Shown here in pieces: positions 1 to 10,349 of a DNA stretch of 64,000 nucleotides. Origin of the DNA: Macrobrachium rosenbergii (Eukaryota > Arthropoda > Malacostraca > Decapoda > Palaemonidae); contig NC_089781.1 of the NCBI RefSeq assembly GCF_040412425.1, forward strand, positions 48,225,203 to 48,289,202, in the 5' to 3' direction. The number at the start of each line of letters is the position of its first letter. The stretch's first letter is position 1. The notes under the pieces are model-generated. The model did no database searches. It was not told the DNA's origin and saw nothing but the letters and a program-made list of their open reading frames with translations. The translations under genes were made by a program, and so were the position numbers.

Positions 1-133
1 AAGAGCTGAATGAACCCCAGTGCACTGAGAGGCACAGGGACGGTCAGTCCAGGTGCTGCCGTGAATGGATGCATGTTAGGTGGGGTGGAGTCCTCCAACC
101 ACCCCTCATCACTTCCGGACAAACGGCCTTCAC

Positions 134-724
134 CTAAGCTGCCGCGACGTTGCGACCTTCTATGGGCCTGTGCGCGCTATGCGTGGGCACGACTTCTCGC
201 ACTCCCACCCTCCCCACTGGCCCATCTCCCTCACTTTCACCATCACTTTCTGTCTTGTCCCCACCAGCCACAGTCAGTGCCTCCTCCTCCTCTTCAGACT
301 CTCCCTCATAGGTGCTGAAACCACTGAACTCCAGTTCACTTTCCTGCTGTGGCTCTCGTACGGGCATTGGGGGCAAATACTCGTTCATCACTGACATCGG
401 GCGTGATGTCCTCGTGACTAGATGACCAACCCACCTGCTCTCGATCGAGCTCCAACAAGTACTCATCAATGTCCTTTTGTTGGAGGCCTCCCAAATGCTT
501 ACGAATGCCCCTCATGACACCCCGATGCTTCCTAGGGTCGTAAAAGGCACAGGATGTGGTCCTTGGTCCCTTTTGGCCACACGTGGCTGCACAACACGGC
601 GTTGAAAAGCTGGGTCACCTTGGGTGCTTGGTCCCTCTCCAGGATCCAAATCTAAAACTCGCTTCACACGCTCACTACCGACAGGCAATACACACCTTTC
701 ACGGTCCTGACGACGTTGGGACAT
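134..724 (-). pseudogene. Unidentified acidic ORF, frameshifted
   Basis: On the minus strand two open stretches (724-512 and 469-134) can be followed as one coding-like region if frame changes near 530 and 390 are allowed. The N-terminal part is rich in Arg, Gln and Pro. The C-terminal part is strongly acidic, with a run of Glu near 300 and many Ser, Gly and Asp. The text between them, read in a third frame, also looks protein-like (Arg/Lys-rich, then an Asp-Glu-Tyr-Leu motif and a Trp-Ser-Ser-Ser motif). No catalytic domain is visible. Acidic low-complexity leaders like this occur at the N-terminus of some transposases such as piggyBac-like ones, but I cannot confirm a family. It lies outside the 13-kb duplication. 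Confidence 0.25.
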
Positions 725-1079
725 CTCTGCAAACGTCCTGTTGCATCACAAATATGCTAACACTTGCAAAAGTTCTGCAAAACACGAATGTGTCAAGAAA
801 TCGCTCTCCGACAATGTGTCGCTGATGCTCTGTAGTGTGAGAAGAAAGAAATTCGCGCATGCACGGCTGGGTAACGCTTGTAAACTAAACAACAGCGTGA
901 TCCGTGAACTCCCAGCATCCCTCAAGGCGCATGATTTAAAATCTCGCAAACTAGGCCTATAACTATTTTTCTGCGAATATTTAAAAATTTTTTTGTAGTC
1001 GACGTACCGTGCACGTCCACTGGCACCTGACAGACAATTTTAGTCAATGTACGATACGCCCAGTCGCCATTTAAGGTTA
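725..1079. other. Short non-coding interval
   Basis: I see no gene, RNA or clear repeat here. The stretch separates the acidic ORF from the first recognisable Gag-like codons of DIRS-A. It contains a T-rich run near 990. Confidence 0.4.
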
Positions 1080-2095
1080 ATACAGAATGGACCTGGTACC
1101 ATCCTCACCAGACTTGGAGAAACCACTAACAGAAATGGTTTTCTTACCTGTGCCTATAGCATTAAAAAAATTAAAGAAATCACCCTTTACCAGGTCAGTG
1201 AAAAATGGATATCTACTTCCTTTTTGAATTAGGGCCCAAGTTGCTCAACAACTAGCCTCGTCAGAATTTTATGCTAGGCTCCGACTCTTAGCATTATAAC
1301 ATCCACCACCTTGCTGGAAGTTGCCATCTTAAGGCTTCCAGAACATCCCAGGATAATTTTTGCTGTTTGAGGCCAAAAGTCTTATGAGAACCCATGGAAA
1401 GCACTCTTTGACTTCCTAGAATGGTTATAAAATTGTGAATGGAAGCATTGAGAGCTCCATCAAATCACTCTCCAGTGTCACTGCATTGTTACATTCTAAC
1501 CCTTTTCTGTAAGGACCTGTTAGAGGAGTCTGTTGTGGCTCAACTCAACGAGCATGCCCATTAACAGAATTGTACACGATACGCTCTTCTGGAAAAAGAG
1601 GAATTCAAGAAACAAAGAACCCAAAATTTCCCTTTACCCAACCCCAAAAAGGCTCACTTTGATCAAAAATCATATACGCCTTCAGTCACCCCCAAAAATT
1701 TTTCCTCAAAAAACAGATAGGTGGTCAGAAGAGACAATTCCATGCAAAGGGACAACAACAACTTCAAGGCCATCCTTTTTCACAAGGTCCAAAACCATCT
1801 CATAGGGGAAAAGGAAAACAACACCTGGAGTGTCTATCAAAGGTGAAGGCAGAGGAGGCGGCAGATACCAAGAGGAATTATATTGGTTGGGGGTCAGCTT
1901 TGATGACATCACAGACAATGGAAGTTTTCCTGTGGGGGACAGAAACTTGGCGTGATATTTGCCACCAAGTATGTCTCTTCATTGTCCTCAAAATGGACTC
2001 ATCCAAGAGAAGAGTGATCCTCAACCAATTAACACTGAGCAAGCACATTGTTGGCCGAAAGTTTTGGATAATTACCGTTGCCTAAGTACATTGAA
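1080..2095 (+). pseudogene. DIRS-A Gag-like ORF remnant, copy 1
   Basis: The segment reads in alternating frames as a Gag-like protein. A stretch with Ala-Gln-Gln-Leu-Ala-Ser-Ser near 1250 is followed by a region around 1510-1560 matching the position of the Gag segment Glu-Asp-Glu-Val...Asn-Gln-Ser of the related elements in this window. Then comes a Lys/Gln/Gly-rich tail with a short Gly-Arg-Gly-Gly-Gly box near 1850. In DIRS elements ORF1 is a nucleic-acid-binding Gag analogue, and the basic Gly-rich tail fits that. At least four frame changes are needed. The duplication breakpoint at 1473 falls inside this ORF, so the second copy lacks the N-terminal part. Confidence 0.5.
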
Positions 2096-2700
2096 TCATT
2101 TCAAAAAGAGGCTCGGGCAGTTTCTATGGATCTGAAAGATGCACACTGGCACATCCCTATAGCAGTTCCCTTCCGCCCCTTCCTAAGGTTCTGAATAGGG
2201 AAAGGTACGTACAGATTCAAAGTCATGTCCTTTGGCTAAATATTGCCTAAAGAATATTTTTCAAAACTAGCAATGGTATTACGTTCGAGAACTCAAACAA
2301 AAGATCTGGGGGCCCACAAAAAAAGAGTGCTTGAAAAACCTAAGAGCAATGGCCAACAGACTACAGTACAGTCAAAAGGTTTTATTATAAAATTTAAAAC
2401 ATCCTGCCTCACTCCCAGCAGACATCCTGCCTCACGCCCAGCAGACATTTTCAGTGGTTGGGACTGTGTTGGGATACTCTTCACGGCCTGTTGTCTCTCC
2501 CCATCGTACTCAAAACAGAATAAGGCAAGCCCTCAAAAGGTTCCTTGCACAGCCCGGAGTTTCCAGATGGCTGCAGTTCTCTCAGTAATAGATCCAATAC
2601 ATAGATTTCAACTAAAAAATGTGAACAAATTCTGGCTATCGATGCAAGAAAAAGATGCTAGACAGACCTCATCAAAGGATTAAAAGAGTTGGGGAGATAC
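2095..2700 (+). pseudogene. DIRS-A reverse transcriptase remnant, copy 1
   Basis: The RT palm is recognisable from Met-Asp-Leu-Lys-Asp-Ala-His-Trp-His-Ile-Pro near 2130 through Phe-Lys-Val-Met-Ser-Phe near 2220, the motif before the catalytic YxDD box. The box itself is absent: around 2290-2340 the text passes directly to the thumb-side segment, and the Gln-Trp-Leu-Gly-like motif follows near 2455 in another frame. With the catalytic aspartates missing and several frameshifts the product cannot be an active polymerase. Copy 2 at 15105 has the same gap. Confidence 0.6.
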
Positions 2701-2739
2701 TTCGGCCTTAGATTTGGAAGGAATCTCTAATGAAACAGG

Positions 2740-3350
2740 TCACCCTGACTTCTCCATCTGTAAGGAGTGACAAACTCACAGGTGCCTCGTTGACAGGTTG
2801 GGAGGACATTAGGAGGATTGTCAGGTGGCAGGGAGGTGATCAGCCACTCAGGAATTGTTATATCAAGTTTCTGGAGCTGATGGCTGTCTTTTGTCCCTCA
2901 AAAACTCAAACCTCCAGAAGGGAGAGAAACATAACCATAATATCCTACATCAAGAGGTCTGGATCACATTCACCTCCTCAATGTGGTAATGTTAGCCATC
3001 CTTCGGATGGCGCAGGCAAGGAAGTGGCACATGTCTGTAGTTCACCTCACAGGGTGTCTCATTGTAATAGCAGACTCTCTATCAAGGAAAACGACAGCCT
3101 CAACAGAGTGGATGTTGGACAACCACTCTTTTCAAATAATGGCCAACATCCTTCCACAACCGGAAGTGGACCTGTTCGCCACATACTAGAATCACAAACT
3201 CCCAATGTATGTGTCTCAAACCTGGACAGTCACGCAACAGCAAGAGATGCCTTCCTTAAGACTGGAACAAGGGGGTGGATGATAATTTTTCCTCCATTGT
3301 CCCAGATTTCAAAGGTTTTGAGCAAACTTCTAACCTTCATGGAATAGTGT
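2740..3350 (+). pseudogene. DIRS-A RNase H and linker remnant, copy 1
   Basis: The region contains the usual DIRS RNase H landmarks: Gly-Ala-Ser-Leu-Thr-Gly-Trp near 2780 (the Asp-containing first motif is damaged), Leu-Glu-Leu-Met-Ala-Val-Phe near 2875 (catalytic Glu), Ala-Asp-Ser-Leu-Ser-Arg near 3070 (last catalytic Asp) and Pro-Glu-Val-Asp-Leu-Phe-Ala-Thr near 3162. The longest open part is 2983-3189. Frames change at least twice. RNase H would remove the RNA strand during reverse transcription, before recombinase-mediated integration. Confidence 0.65.
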
Positions 3351-4440
3351 ACTTAACAGGCCCAAATTGGCCAAACAGGCATTGGTTCCTATTACCTCAA
3401 CAACGGACAAAAAGATCAATTCCACTGTCGTCCGCTGTTCTATCCCAGACAGTAGGAGGGAAGTCTCTCCTTTTGGCTTTTAGACCTTCACGTATAGATT
3501 TTTTAAAAATGCCTATCATGATAATTACTCACTCAACATTGCTAGGTACCTAGTGCAAAAATTACGGACTTCTATCCAGCATTACCAGTCCGTATGGAAG
3601 ATATGGTTAGATTATATCCATACTGAGAGCCCAGTTGAGGTTCCTATAGAAACTTTTTCTTATATACCCTTTGAAGACAAATGCCTTGTGGTTACAACAG
3701 TCATGGCATACAAGGCTGCATTAGTGGAACCCTTGGTTTATGGATTCGGGATTGACTCAGTATAGAAGTTGTCACTTCCCTTCTGCAGTCTTTTGCTTGC
3801 TACAAAGGCCCACTCCCGAAAGGCTTCCAATTGCTTGGTCCCTGAACAAGGTGCTTAGACTTCTATCAACCCCTCAATTCAGTGGACCCAATACAACCAC
3901 AACGCACAGGCTACAGAAATGTGATCTTCTTGATTGCATTAGCATCAAGAGCTCGTACAGTATTAGTGAACTGGGCTCTCTTAGATGGGGACGATGCATC
4001 ACGCAAATAACTGACCATCAGTTATTATTGTCCCCTGGCCCATCATTCCTGGCCAAGAATATGGATCCTTTAAAAAAGGAAATCCATTCTTATAAGAAAA
4101 ATTCAATTTAGCAGACAAGACATTATGCCTGGTTCAAGCACGTAAGGTTTACCTAGAAGTCACGGCAAACACCCCAGAAGGTCCTATTTTCCTACACCCT
4201 AGCACAAACTAACCACTCTCCCTACAAAGACTGAGAACGATTTTAGTGTTTTCTCATTAAAAAGGGAAATCCACACTCTTCCCGTAGGTCACATGATGTT
4301 AGGAAAGTATGTCTTTGGCCTTCTTCAGAAATGTCTCTTTCAAAGAAGTCTCCAAATGTATAGGGTGGTCATCAGTTAAATCATTGCCACATGTTTGAAA
4401 AAATTCGACTACACTGTGTATCAGTAGGTGGCATAGTTAG
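3350..4440 (+). pseudogene. DIRS-A tyrosine recombinase remnant, copy 1
   Basis: The N-terminal core-binding part is visible at 3470-3620 (Ala-Arg-Tyr-Leu-Val-Gln-Lys-Leu), followed by a Met-Ala-Tyr-Lys-Ala-Ala-Leu segment near 3705. The catalytic domain carries an Ala-Ser...Arg box near 3945, where copy 2 reads Ala-Ser-Gly-Ala-Arg, the first catalytic Arg of tyrosine recombinases. The His-x-x-Arg box is at about 4288 (His-Asp-Val-Arg-Lys). The expected C-terminal Tyr region near 4380 is damaged. A tyrosine recombinase replaces the DDE integrase in DIRS elements. Many indels make this copy non-functional. Confidence 0.65.
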
Positions 4441-4454
4441 TCTTAACCATTATT

Positions 4455-4620
4455 TTATCATAAAAAAATGTATATTTAGTCGTGAAAATACAATAATTAG
4501 TGAATATTGCTCTATGAAAAAACCCGTGAATTACCGAATTTTCTGCGAATAATTTTGAGATAGGCTCCACAGAAAAATCTGCGAATCAGCCGCAAATCCA
4601 GAACCGCAAATAGGCGTGGG
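4455..4620 (+). mobile_element. Fragment of pogo-like MITE, unit 1
   Basis: The segment resembles the right half of the complete MITE at 20710-21062: the text around GTGAAAATACA...TTAGTGAATATT, followed by a series of CTGCGAAT motifs. No full terminal repeat is left. It lies directly after the DIRS-A recombinase remnant, and the same fragment is present in unit 2. Confidence 0.55.
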
Positions 4621-4874
4621 TCAACTGAAATTATGTACGTATATGAAAAAAAATTAACTAATGATTTTCAGTAATAAAACTCCCAATTAATGAAATTTGA
4701 AAAATACTCATAGTTCACAGCACAGCAAAATCTGAATGCATGACAAAACTGATCCTTGGAGGTGTACCACCAGGATTTAACGATTAAGCCCAGCTGCAAC
4801 ATTATTAAGGAACAAATTCTTTTACAGGTGCTTAAGATTAGGCACTTGGCTTTCTGCAACGATGTCTATGAATT

Positions 4875-5120
4875 TTGCCAGATTGGCAGCACGACATAGA
4901 AATGTTCTGGCGCGACCCGGGTAACAACAATCTGCTACAAACACAGACCAGTTACTGTCACCACTCCCAGAAGTGGATTAATGGGGATCTCAGCCAATTT
5001 GTGCACTGTGTGAGAATGGTGAAGGAAAACTGGGTAATCTCTGTTGGCAAGGGAAAGAGCCTTTTGCCTCAAGTCCTTTTGCACTTATCACTGTTTCGAT
5101 CAAGGCACTATGCTGGCTAA
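4875..5120 (+). other. Small open frame of unknown meaning, unit 1
   Basis: An 81-codon frame starts at an ATG in the AT-rich spacer. I recognise no family. The frame contains several Trp, Cys and His residues and a Val-Lys-Glu-Asn segment. It stays open in unit 2 (17880-18122), where a three-base difference near 5036 preserves the frame. It lacks an evident promoter, and an acceptor-like pyrimidine run plus AG lies just upstream (4820-4828). It may be chance. Confidence 0.2.
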
Positions 5121-6744
5121 AACCAACTATGAGAGAATTCATTGAAATTTGTAGGCCTGTCTTCTGAAGCCCTTGATAACCATTACAATAAGCCCTTTAA
5201 GGACAAAGAGCAGATAAGAGCAGATACGCTTAAAAATAAAGAATTGTTGAAAACTTTAACAATCAAATGATGAAAATACAAATGAGTAGCTTGACTAGTA
5301 AATTCGACTAAAAAGCTGAATGCTTATGAAAAGGAAATGGGAACTTGATAAACAGGTTTTTTCTTAACTATTGTATGTGTATGGTTTTTTCTTACAATTT
5401 ATTGTATGTGTATGGACTCGTAAAGCCCACAAAACATTTTTTCCTGCAAGGCTAGTAATTAACTCAGTTCTGCAATGTACAGTAAAACAAAATGCTTTGT
5501 CAATATTCTAAACCACTTGTTTGGTACGATTTTTTGTGAATTTTGATTTAGTATCTTTTTTCACCAAAATACCTTCTGATTTGTTCGAAATTTTGCCCTG
5601 CACACTATAGTCTGCTGAGTGTACTTAATCAAAAGGGGGTGTGGAATGGGTGGAGCAGTGTGATAAATGGACTTCCCTTATCATAAATAAAGTAATTGAA
5701 GGCTCCTTTGTGATTCTTGAAAAGAAGACCGTACTGTAATTGAGAAATGCATCTAATCATAATTATGGGCCACTTGTAGCAGTATTTTTAATATTTAAGT
5801 TAAAATATTGCTACAAGTGGCATACAACAGTATTAATGAAGACTGTAACAGAGCAATCCTCGTGTGTTGCAAATCTGCACTTACCTTAGAGTAATAGTGG
5901 AAAAGAAGATAACTGTTGTTTTGGGTCGGCAACTCTGAATCAACCCATTTCATCTTCATGTCAGTGGTGAAAGGTGAATGGGAGGGCCCCTTCCTTTTTG
6001 ATGACTAGTGGGGTGACTAAAGAGAGGAGAACATACTGATTAACTGTGTCATGTATGTAGATGAGAGAAGGTAACATCAAATTTCAGGTTCTATAGAAGA
6101 GGTTTTAAAATAATGATGTTGATAAAGTCATTGATGTCCCAAAACTACTAATATTATGTATGGTATTTAACCATTTTTATCTGCTGGTAGATCATTAGAA
6201 ATTGCATCACATTTTTACCTTTAAACCATTGTCGTCATGATACTGAATGACCAAACTGTTCCAGTGTCAGGTCACTGGACCAGACTGTCACTGGATCAAA
6301 TCAGATCAAATATTTATTTGGAGTGCATTTACCATATCAGACTCATAAAGTACATTTTATCCAATTTTACTGAAGAGATGGTAACCTCATAAAGAAATTT
6401 GAGTCACTTCATTAGCTTGTTTAAGCACTGGCTCTTGTGCTGTTTGGTAATTTTGCAAAACATAATTATTACTTCTGTAAGAATCTTTGAATAATTTATG
6501 CCATTGAAAGTATTTTAAAGATTTTATTGATTTTTATTTTTGTCAACCGAAATTCCTAAAATTTGTACTGCTATCCATGCCCAGGGAGCTATGGATTTTC
6601 GTTCATATATTCCTACTGTCATGTTTGGTTCTTCTTACCTCTCTCTCAGTGTCAGTAATGTTCAAGTAAGATGTCTTACTAGTTTGAATATATGTTGATC
6701 TTAACTTTTATACTTTAATAAAAATATATCCTTTCTTCTTTCAG
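5121..6744 (+). other. AT-rich spacer, probably intronic (unit 1)
   Basis: No coding region is supported. Because a splice acceptor and the last HMG-CoA synthase exon follow at 6745, this stretch is likely the 3' part of that gene's last intron, or its derivative. It holds one clear hairpin (5769-5821) and nothing else I can name. Confidence 0.5.
5769..5821. repeat. Perfect-length hairpin (inverted repeat), unit 1
   Basis: The arm GCCACTTGTAGCA followed by a T/A-rich extension is repeated in inverted form ending TGCTACAAGTGGC. It gives a stem of about 22 bp with one mismatch, plus one extra T relative to unit 2, and a loop of about 8 nt. It may be a fold-back element or a small RNA precursor. 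Confidence 0.75.
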
Positions 6745-6942
6745 CACCATACTTCCTGTTGGCAAGGTGGAATCTTTGTTCCTGGTACTTGGTACTTGAC
6801 ACATAGATGAAATGCATCGCGTCAGTATGAACGCCGTCCTCTAATTTGTGTTGATAGCACAGATTGTGTTTCAAGTACATCGTTGAATTTAGTTAAGGAA
6901 TCAACGTTTATGTCAACAGACCCTTTGCCACAAAATGTTTAA
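6745..6942 (+). pseudogene. HMGCS1: HMG-CoA synthase last exon, unit 1 copy with frame-breaking deletions
   Basis: This is the counterpart of the open exon at 19749-19951, beginning after the acceptor TTCTTTCAG. It is 5 bases shorter: one base lost near 6755, one near 6781, two near 6801 and one near 6818, each in a short run or dinucleotide repeat. The deletions break the frame inside the diagnostic Gly-Thr-Trp-Tyr-Leu and Asp-Glu-x-His-Arg-Arg region. It is either a decayed duplicate or consensus error; the pattern (run-length deletions only) favours error. Confidence 0.8.
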
Positions 6943-7693
6943 TAATTGAATATGCTGTAAAATACTAGGATGAACTTTGCTATACTGTTAGAGGTTGTTA
7001 CACAGTTACCATACATGCCTTTGTTTTCTTAAATTTTTTGTCTCTCGAGATGCATGCAGTTCAGAGGTATTTCCAATAATATTTTTTGATTTTGTTATTA
7101 CTTGTTTTTATGGTTCCTACCAAGTACTGCTTTACAAAAAATTACTGTTGATGTTACTGTTCATATTCATGGTAATCATTTTTTCTTTTATAATAATTTT
7201 CTTTTTACTTGTTTAATAACTTTGTTGTTGAAGTGTATTTCAGTATTCTTTGAGGATGTTTCATAATTATATGTATGTACCATATTAAAAAATATTTGGA
7301 AGAACTTTTGTTTACTGCAGGTAGTTGCCAGGGCCATCAGTCTTAACATTATAGGCCCCGTCAAGTCAGTGCACACTGTGGCCCCTGCTTACACAACCAC
7401 TTACAGGAAGAAAAATTTAAATGTTTGATAAAATTTAACATATATTTATTGTATTGGTACTTCCAACAAACTCACTGTAAAAAAACATGGTGTACAGCAA
7501 AGATTAATCAACACAAACGTTTGAACACTATAGCATGAACCCTGTAAACACAAAAATTTCAACATGTTAATGATAGTCAATTGGTAAACCATTCAGATGG
7601 AGATGGCACAGTATGAAATTAGGATGAATTATTTATCATCAATGAAGTGTTCAACACAAATATTTGCAAAATTTTTTGCAGAGAATTGCTTTA
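6943..7693 (+). other. AT-rich sequence downstream of host exon, unit 1
   Basis: The interval follows the HMG-CoA synthase stop codon and is probably 3' UTR and flanking sequence. Open frames here consist of low-complexity Phe/Ile/Leu codons from T-rich DNA and are not credible genes. No polyadenylation signal could be assigned with certainty. Confidence 0.45.
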
Positions 7694-8043
7694 CAGTGAA
7701 CCCTCAGACTCGCGGGGATGCTCTCACCACGCCCCAAGAAATAGCTAAAAATCCGTGAATACTTAAAACCCTCTAAAACACTTAGAACTGCCCATTTTGA
7801 TAGTTTAAACACAGAAAAACCCTGTAAAAATGCATATACCTGAGTATTTTAATAGTTTTATCACAAAAAGTGCATTTATTCATGAAAATTATATGAAAAT
7901 ACAGTAATTAGTGAATATTTCTCAGTGAAAAAATACTGCGAATGGGCAAATTTTCTGTGAATAATGGCTAGATATGTTCCACATAGAAACCTGCGAATGC
8001 GTGAGTCCTTGAATCATGAGAACGCTTAATCTGGGGCTTACTG
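7694..8043. mobile_element. pogo/Tigger-like MITE, unit 1
   Basis: The element is the counterpart of 20710-21062. It starts CAGTGAACCC and ends CTTACTG, flanked by TA on both sides, the target duplication expected for the Tc1/mariner-pogo superfamily. In this unit both termini have lost their CGTATTCGCG core through small differences. It has no coding capacity. Confidence 0.65.
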
Positions 8044-9312
8044 TATAATTAGCTTGAAGTCAGTGGTCTTCAGCAAGTCACAACATACATAGATTAGCAT
8101 GGGACCCTATGCTTGTGGCCCTGGGCAACTTCCCAGCATGCCTGTCAATGGTTGTTACCAAGTAAATTTACCACAGGTTGGTGCCACATACCTTTCTGGG
8201 AATTATTTTACCATTTGCAATTCATGTACAGTAATTAAAAATCGTCCAAATATTTTGTAATTCATAATTTTCACTATTACCAGAATTTACTTGATTTTAG
8301 TGTGAAAAAAAAATTACGGTTGATCTTATGGGTTGCAAATGTTAGTTATTTTCTTTTGAATTTGTGTAGTAACTGTATTGATGAGGGGTATTTCGGTATT
8401 CATTGAGAACATTTGGTGTCTGTCACAAACATGCAGTGCATAATCAGTAGAGAGATATGGCCATTTGTTGCAGAGAACATATTCTTGTAAGTTCAGCATC
8501 AATAGAAATAGCAGAAGTAACCACCTAAGTTACCTAACCATATGTAAAATTAAGGACATGAATTATGTTGTGATTAGATTGTAGTATTAAATAAAATGAA
8601 TAGTCATTTCAGTATCCATTTTCAAACAGTGTTTTGTCTAGTGTTGTACACTTTTAAATGAATTACAGATTTATGAAAGCTAACTTTCATTAACCCTAGA
8701 AAGTGTCCATTGGCAAGGGAATCTCTGTTTGCTTAAAGTGTGCCTCAAGTTAGTCATGTATTCTTATTAGTGAGGTAGACATGAATAATTCTAGGAGTAG
8801 GGTCTTTAGCCATGTATTTCTCATGCTTTATATATTGATTCCAAAGTTCTGGATAAGGAAATATAAAACCAACATAGCTTTTGATGTATAACACACAACA
8901 AAAATACTCCATGAAATTGTCAAATTTAAATGAAATATGTGATTCATTGCAATATTTATCATACAGATTAGTATTGATGTGATAAAGTGGAGAGAGGAGA
9001 GTGTCAAGAAACTCAAGTATTAGAAATTTGACACTGTTCAAAAGAATTTTCTGAAGTTATGGATAGCCTTAATATTACAATTGGAATGCATGAAAGTTTT
9101 GGAAAAGATGCTACTTAAGATACAGTATTGGTATGTAATTTGGCATTTTAGAGTAAAAATTCAGGTTACAAATTTTTTTTCCCAAAATTACATGGATTTT
9201 ACATTATGGAATTTTTTTTTCCTAACCAAACATAGTATTAAAGTGATGTATAGAGAACGTGTATCTATTGTCATTCAAATACAGTAATACCATAAAAAGA
9301 AGAAACAGTAAA
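8044..9312. other. AT-rich spacer, unit 1
   Basis: The stretch between the MITE and the DIRS-B terminus holds no supported gene. It contains a possible AATAAA context near 8591. It is matched almost base for base by 21063-22336. Confidence 0.4.
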
Positions 9313-9362
9313 GGGATTTTGACAAAGGAAAATCTGTTTCTGAGGGAGGCCCGTGTCACCCG
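9313..9362 (-). repeat. DIRS-B outer terminal repeat, copy 1
   Basis: GGGATTTTGACAAAGG and the following 35 bases are repeated in inverted form at 9708-9762. In DIRS1-like elements the inverted terminal repeat and the internal complementary region pair in this way. Confidence 0.7.
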
Positions 9363-9707
9363 GTGAAATTCCATTCTTACACGAATTTCTAGGTAGAAAT
9401 ATTACTAAATATACTAGAGAAAAAGCTTTCAGGAATGCTGGGAGTTACTACCCCAGATCGAGCATCTTCAATGAAGACGTCGGTGTAACCAAGGGTGAGT
9501 GAAGGAATCGCAACCACAGAGCCACACTCGATAGACATCCCCATGTCAAGATCCCCAAGAAGAGTGAGGGGCCACACAGCGCCCACGCTCCCCAGCCACG
9601 GCGACTCCAGCGCCATCTGAACTCATTCCAGACTAGCACCACCCCCCAGGCTTGGCATGAGCCAGTAGGGGGGCGAACCTGTACCTCAAAATACTCTGGG
9701 GGTCACC

Positions 9708-9800
9708 GACATCGGGGCCTCCCTCAGAAATAGATTTTCCTTTGTCAAAATCCCTTTTCTGAGCTCGCCCTGTCACCCGGTGAAATAGTGTCAGAGAATC
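9708..9800 (-). repeat. DIRS-B internal complementary region, copy 1
   Basis: The first half is complementary to the outer repeat at 9313-9362. The second half (TCACCCGGTGAAATAG) is complementary to the opposite end of the element as seen at about 32590. This two-part structure is the hallmark of DIRS1 internal complementary regions. Confidence 0.7.
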
Positions 9801-10349
9801 ATGCAAGACTGCAAAGCTACAACAGAATACAAAAAGGTAATTGGAAAAAGAAACATACTATGGAAAAATAGATTTAATTAAATATCTCAACTATGAAAAT
9901 TGGGCTTAACTATAGGTAAATACTGGTGGCATAATACACCACATCAAAAAGATACAATGAAATATAAACTTAACCTAGGAACAAGGTAGAAACACCAACA
10001 TATAGTACAAATAGGGGAAAATAAAAGGCCCCTACCATCCAATAGAATAACCAGTAATTACAAACTTAAACCTAAGAGCAATGAGATATAATTGAAAGAC
10101 AAAATTTTTGAGGTACATGAAGCAAAATAAAAACTGGCTTCAGCACCTCTGACTTAATCTAAATCCAACATATCAAATCCAAATCACAAGACAAGCAATA
10201 ATCAGGTAATACCAGTATCGATTATGAGGAGCAAGGCAGTGAGGCATGATAGATCCAGAAAGGCAGGCAGTGAAATAAATGAGGCAGGCGGGCGGGGAAA
10301 GGAAAGGGATAAGAGATAATTAAGGTGGGGAGATGACACTCCTGCAGCC

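Larger units (their letters stand above)
1080..4440 (+). mobile_element. DIRS-like retrotransposon DIRS-A, copy 1 (degenerate)
   Basis: This is a plus-strand DIRS-type element in the order Gag, RT, RNase H, tyrosine recombinase. RT is seen as an S-M-D-L-K-D-A-H-W-H motif near 2130, RNase H as A-D-S-L-S-R near 3070 and V-D-L-F-A-T near 3168, and the recombinase as long fragments from 3350. The Asp-Leu-Phe-Ala-Thr box after RNase H is typical of DIRS elements and separates them from Gypsy. All domains are split by frameshifts and stops. The 5' part (1080-1472) lies outside the 13-kb duplication, so this copy extends further upstream than the copy at 14481. I could not recognise its terminal repeats. 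Confidence 0.75.

Noticed and set aside
10..394. Pro/His-rich plus-strand frames at the window start
   Set aside because: They are the reverse complement of the acidic minus-strand ORF, whose composition is more protein-like.
6995..7216. A Phe/Ile/Leu-rich 73-codon frame resembling a membrane protein
   Set aside because: It is a translation of T-rich DNA downstream of the host exon and is not preserved in unit 2.
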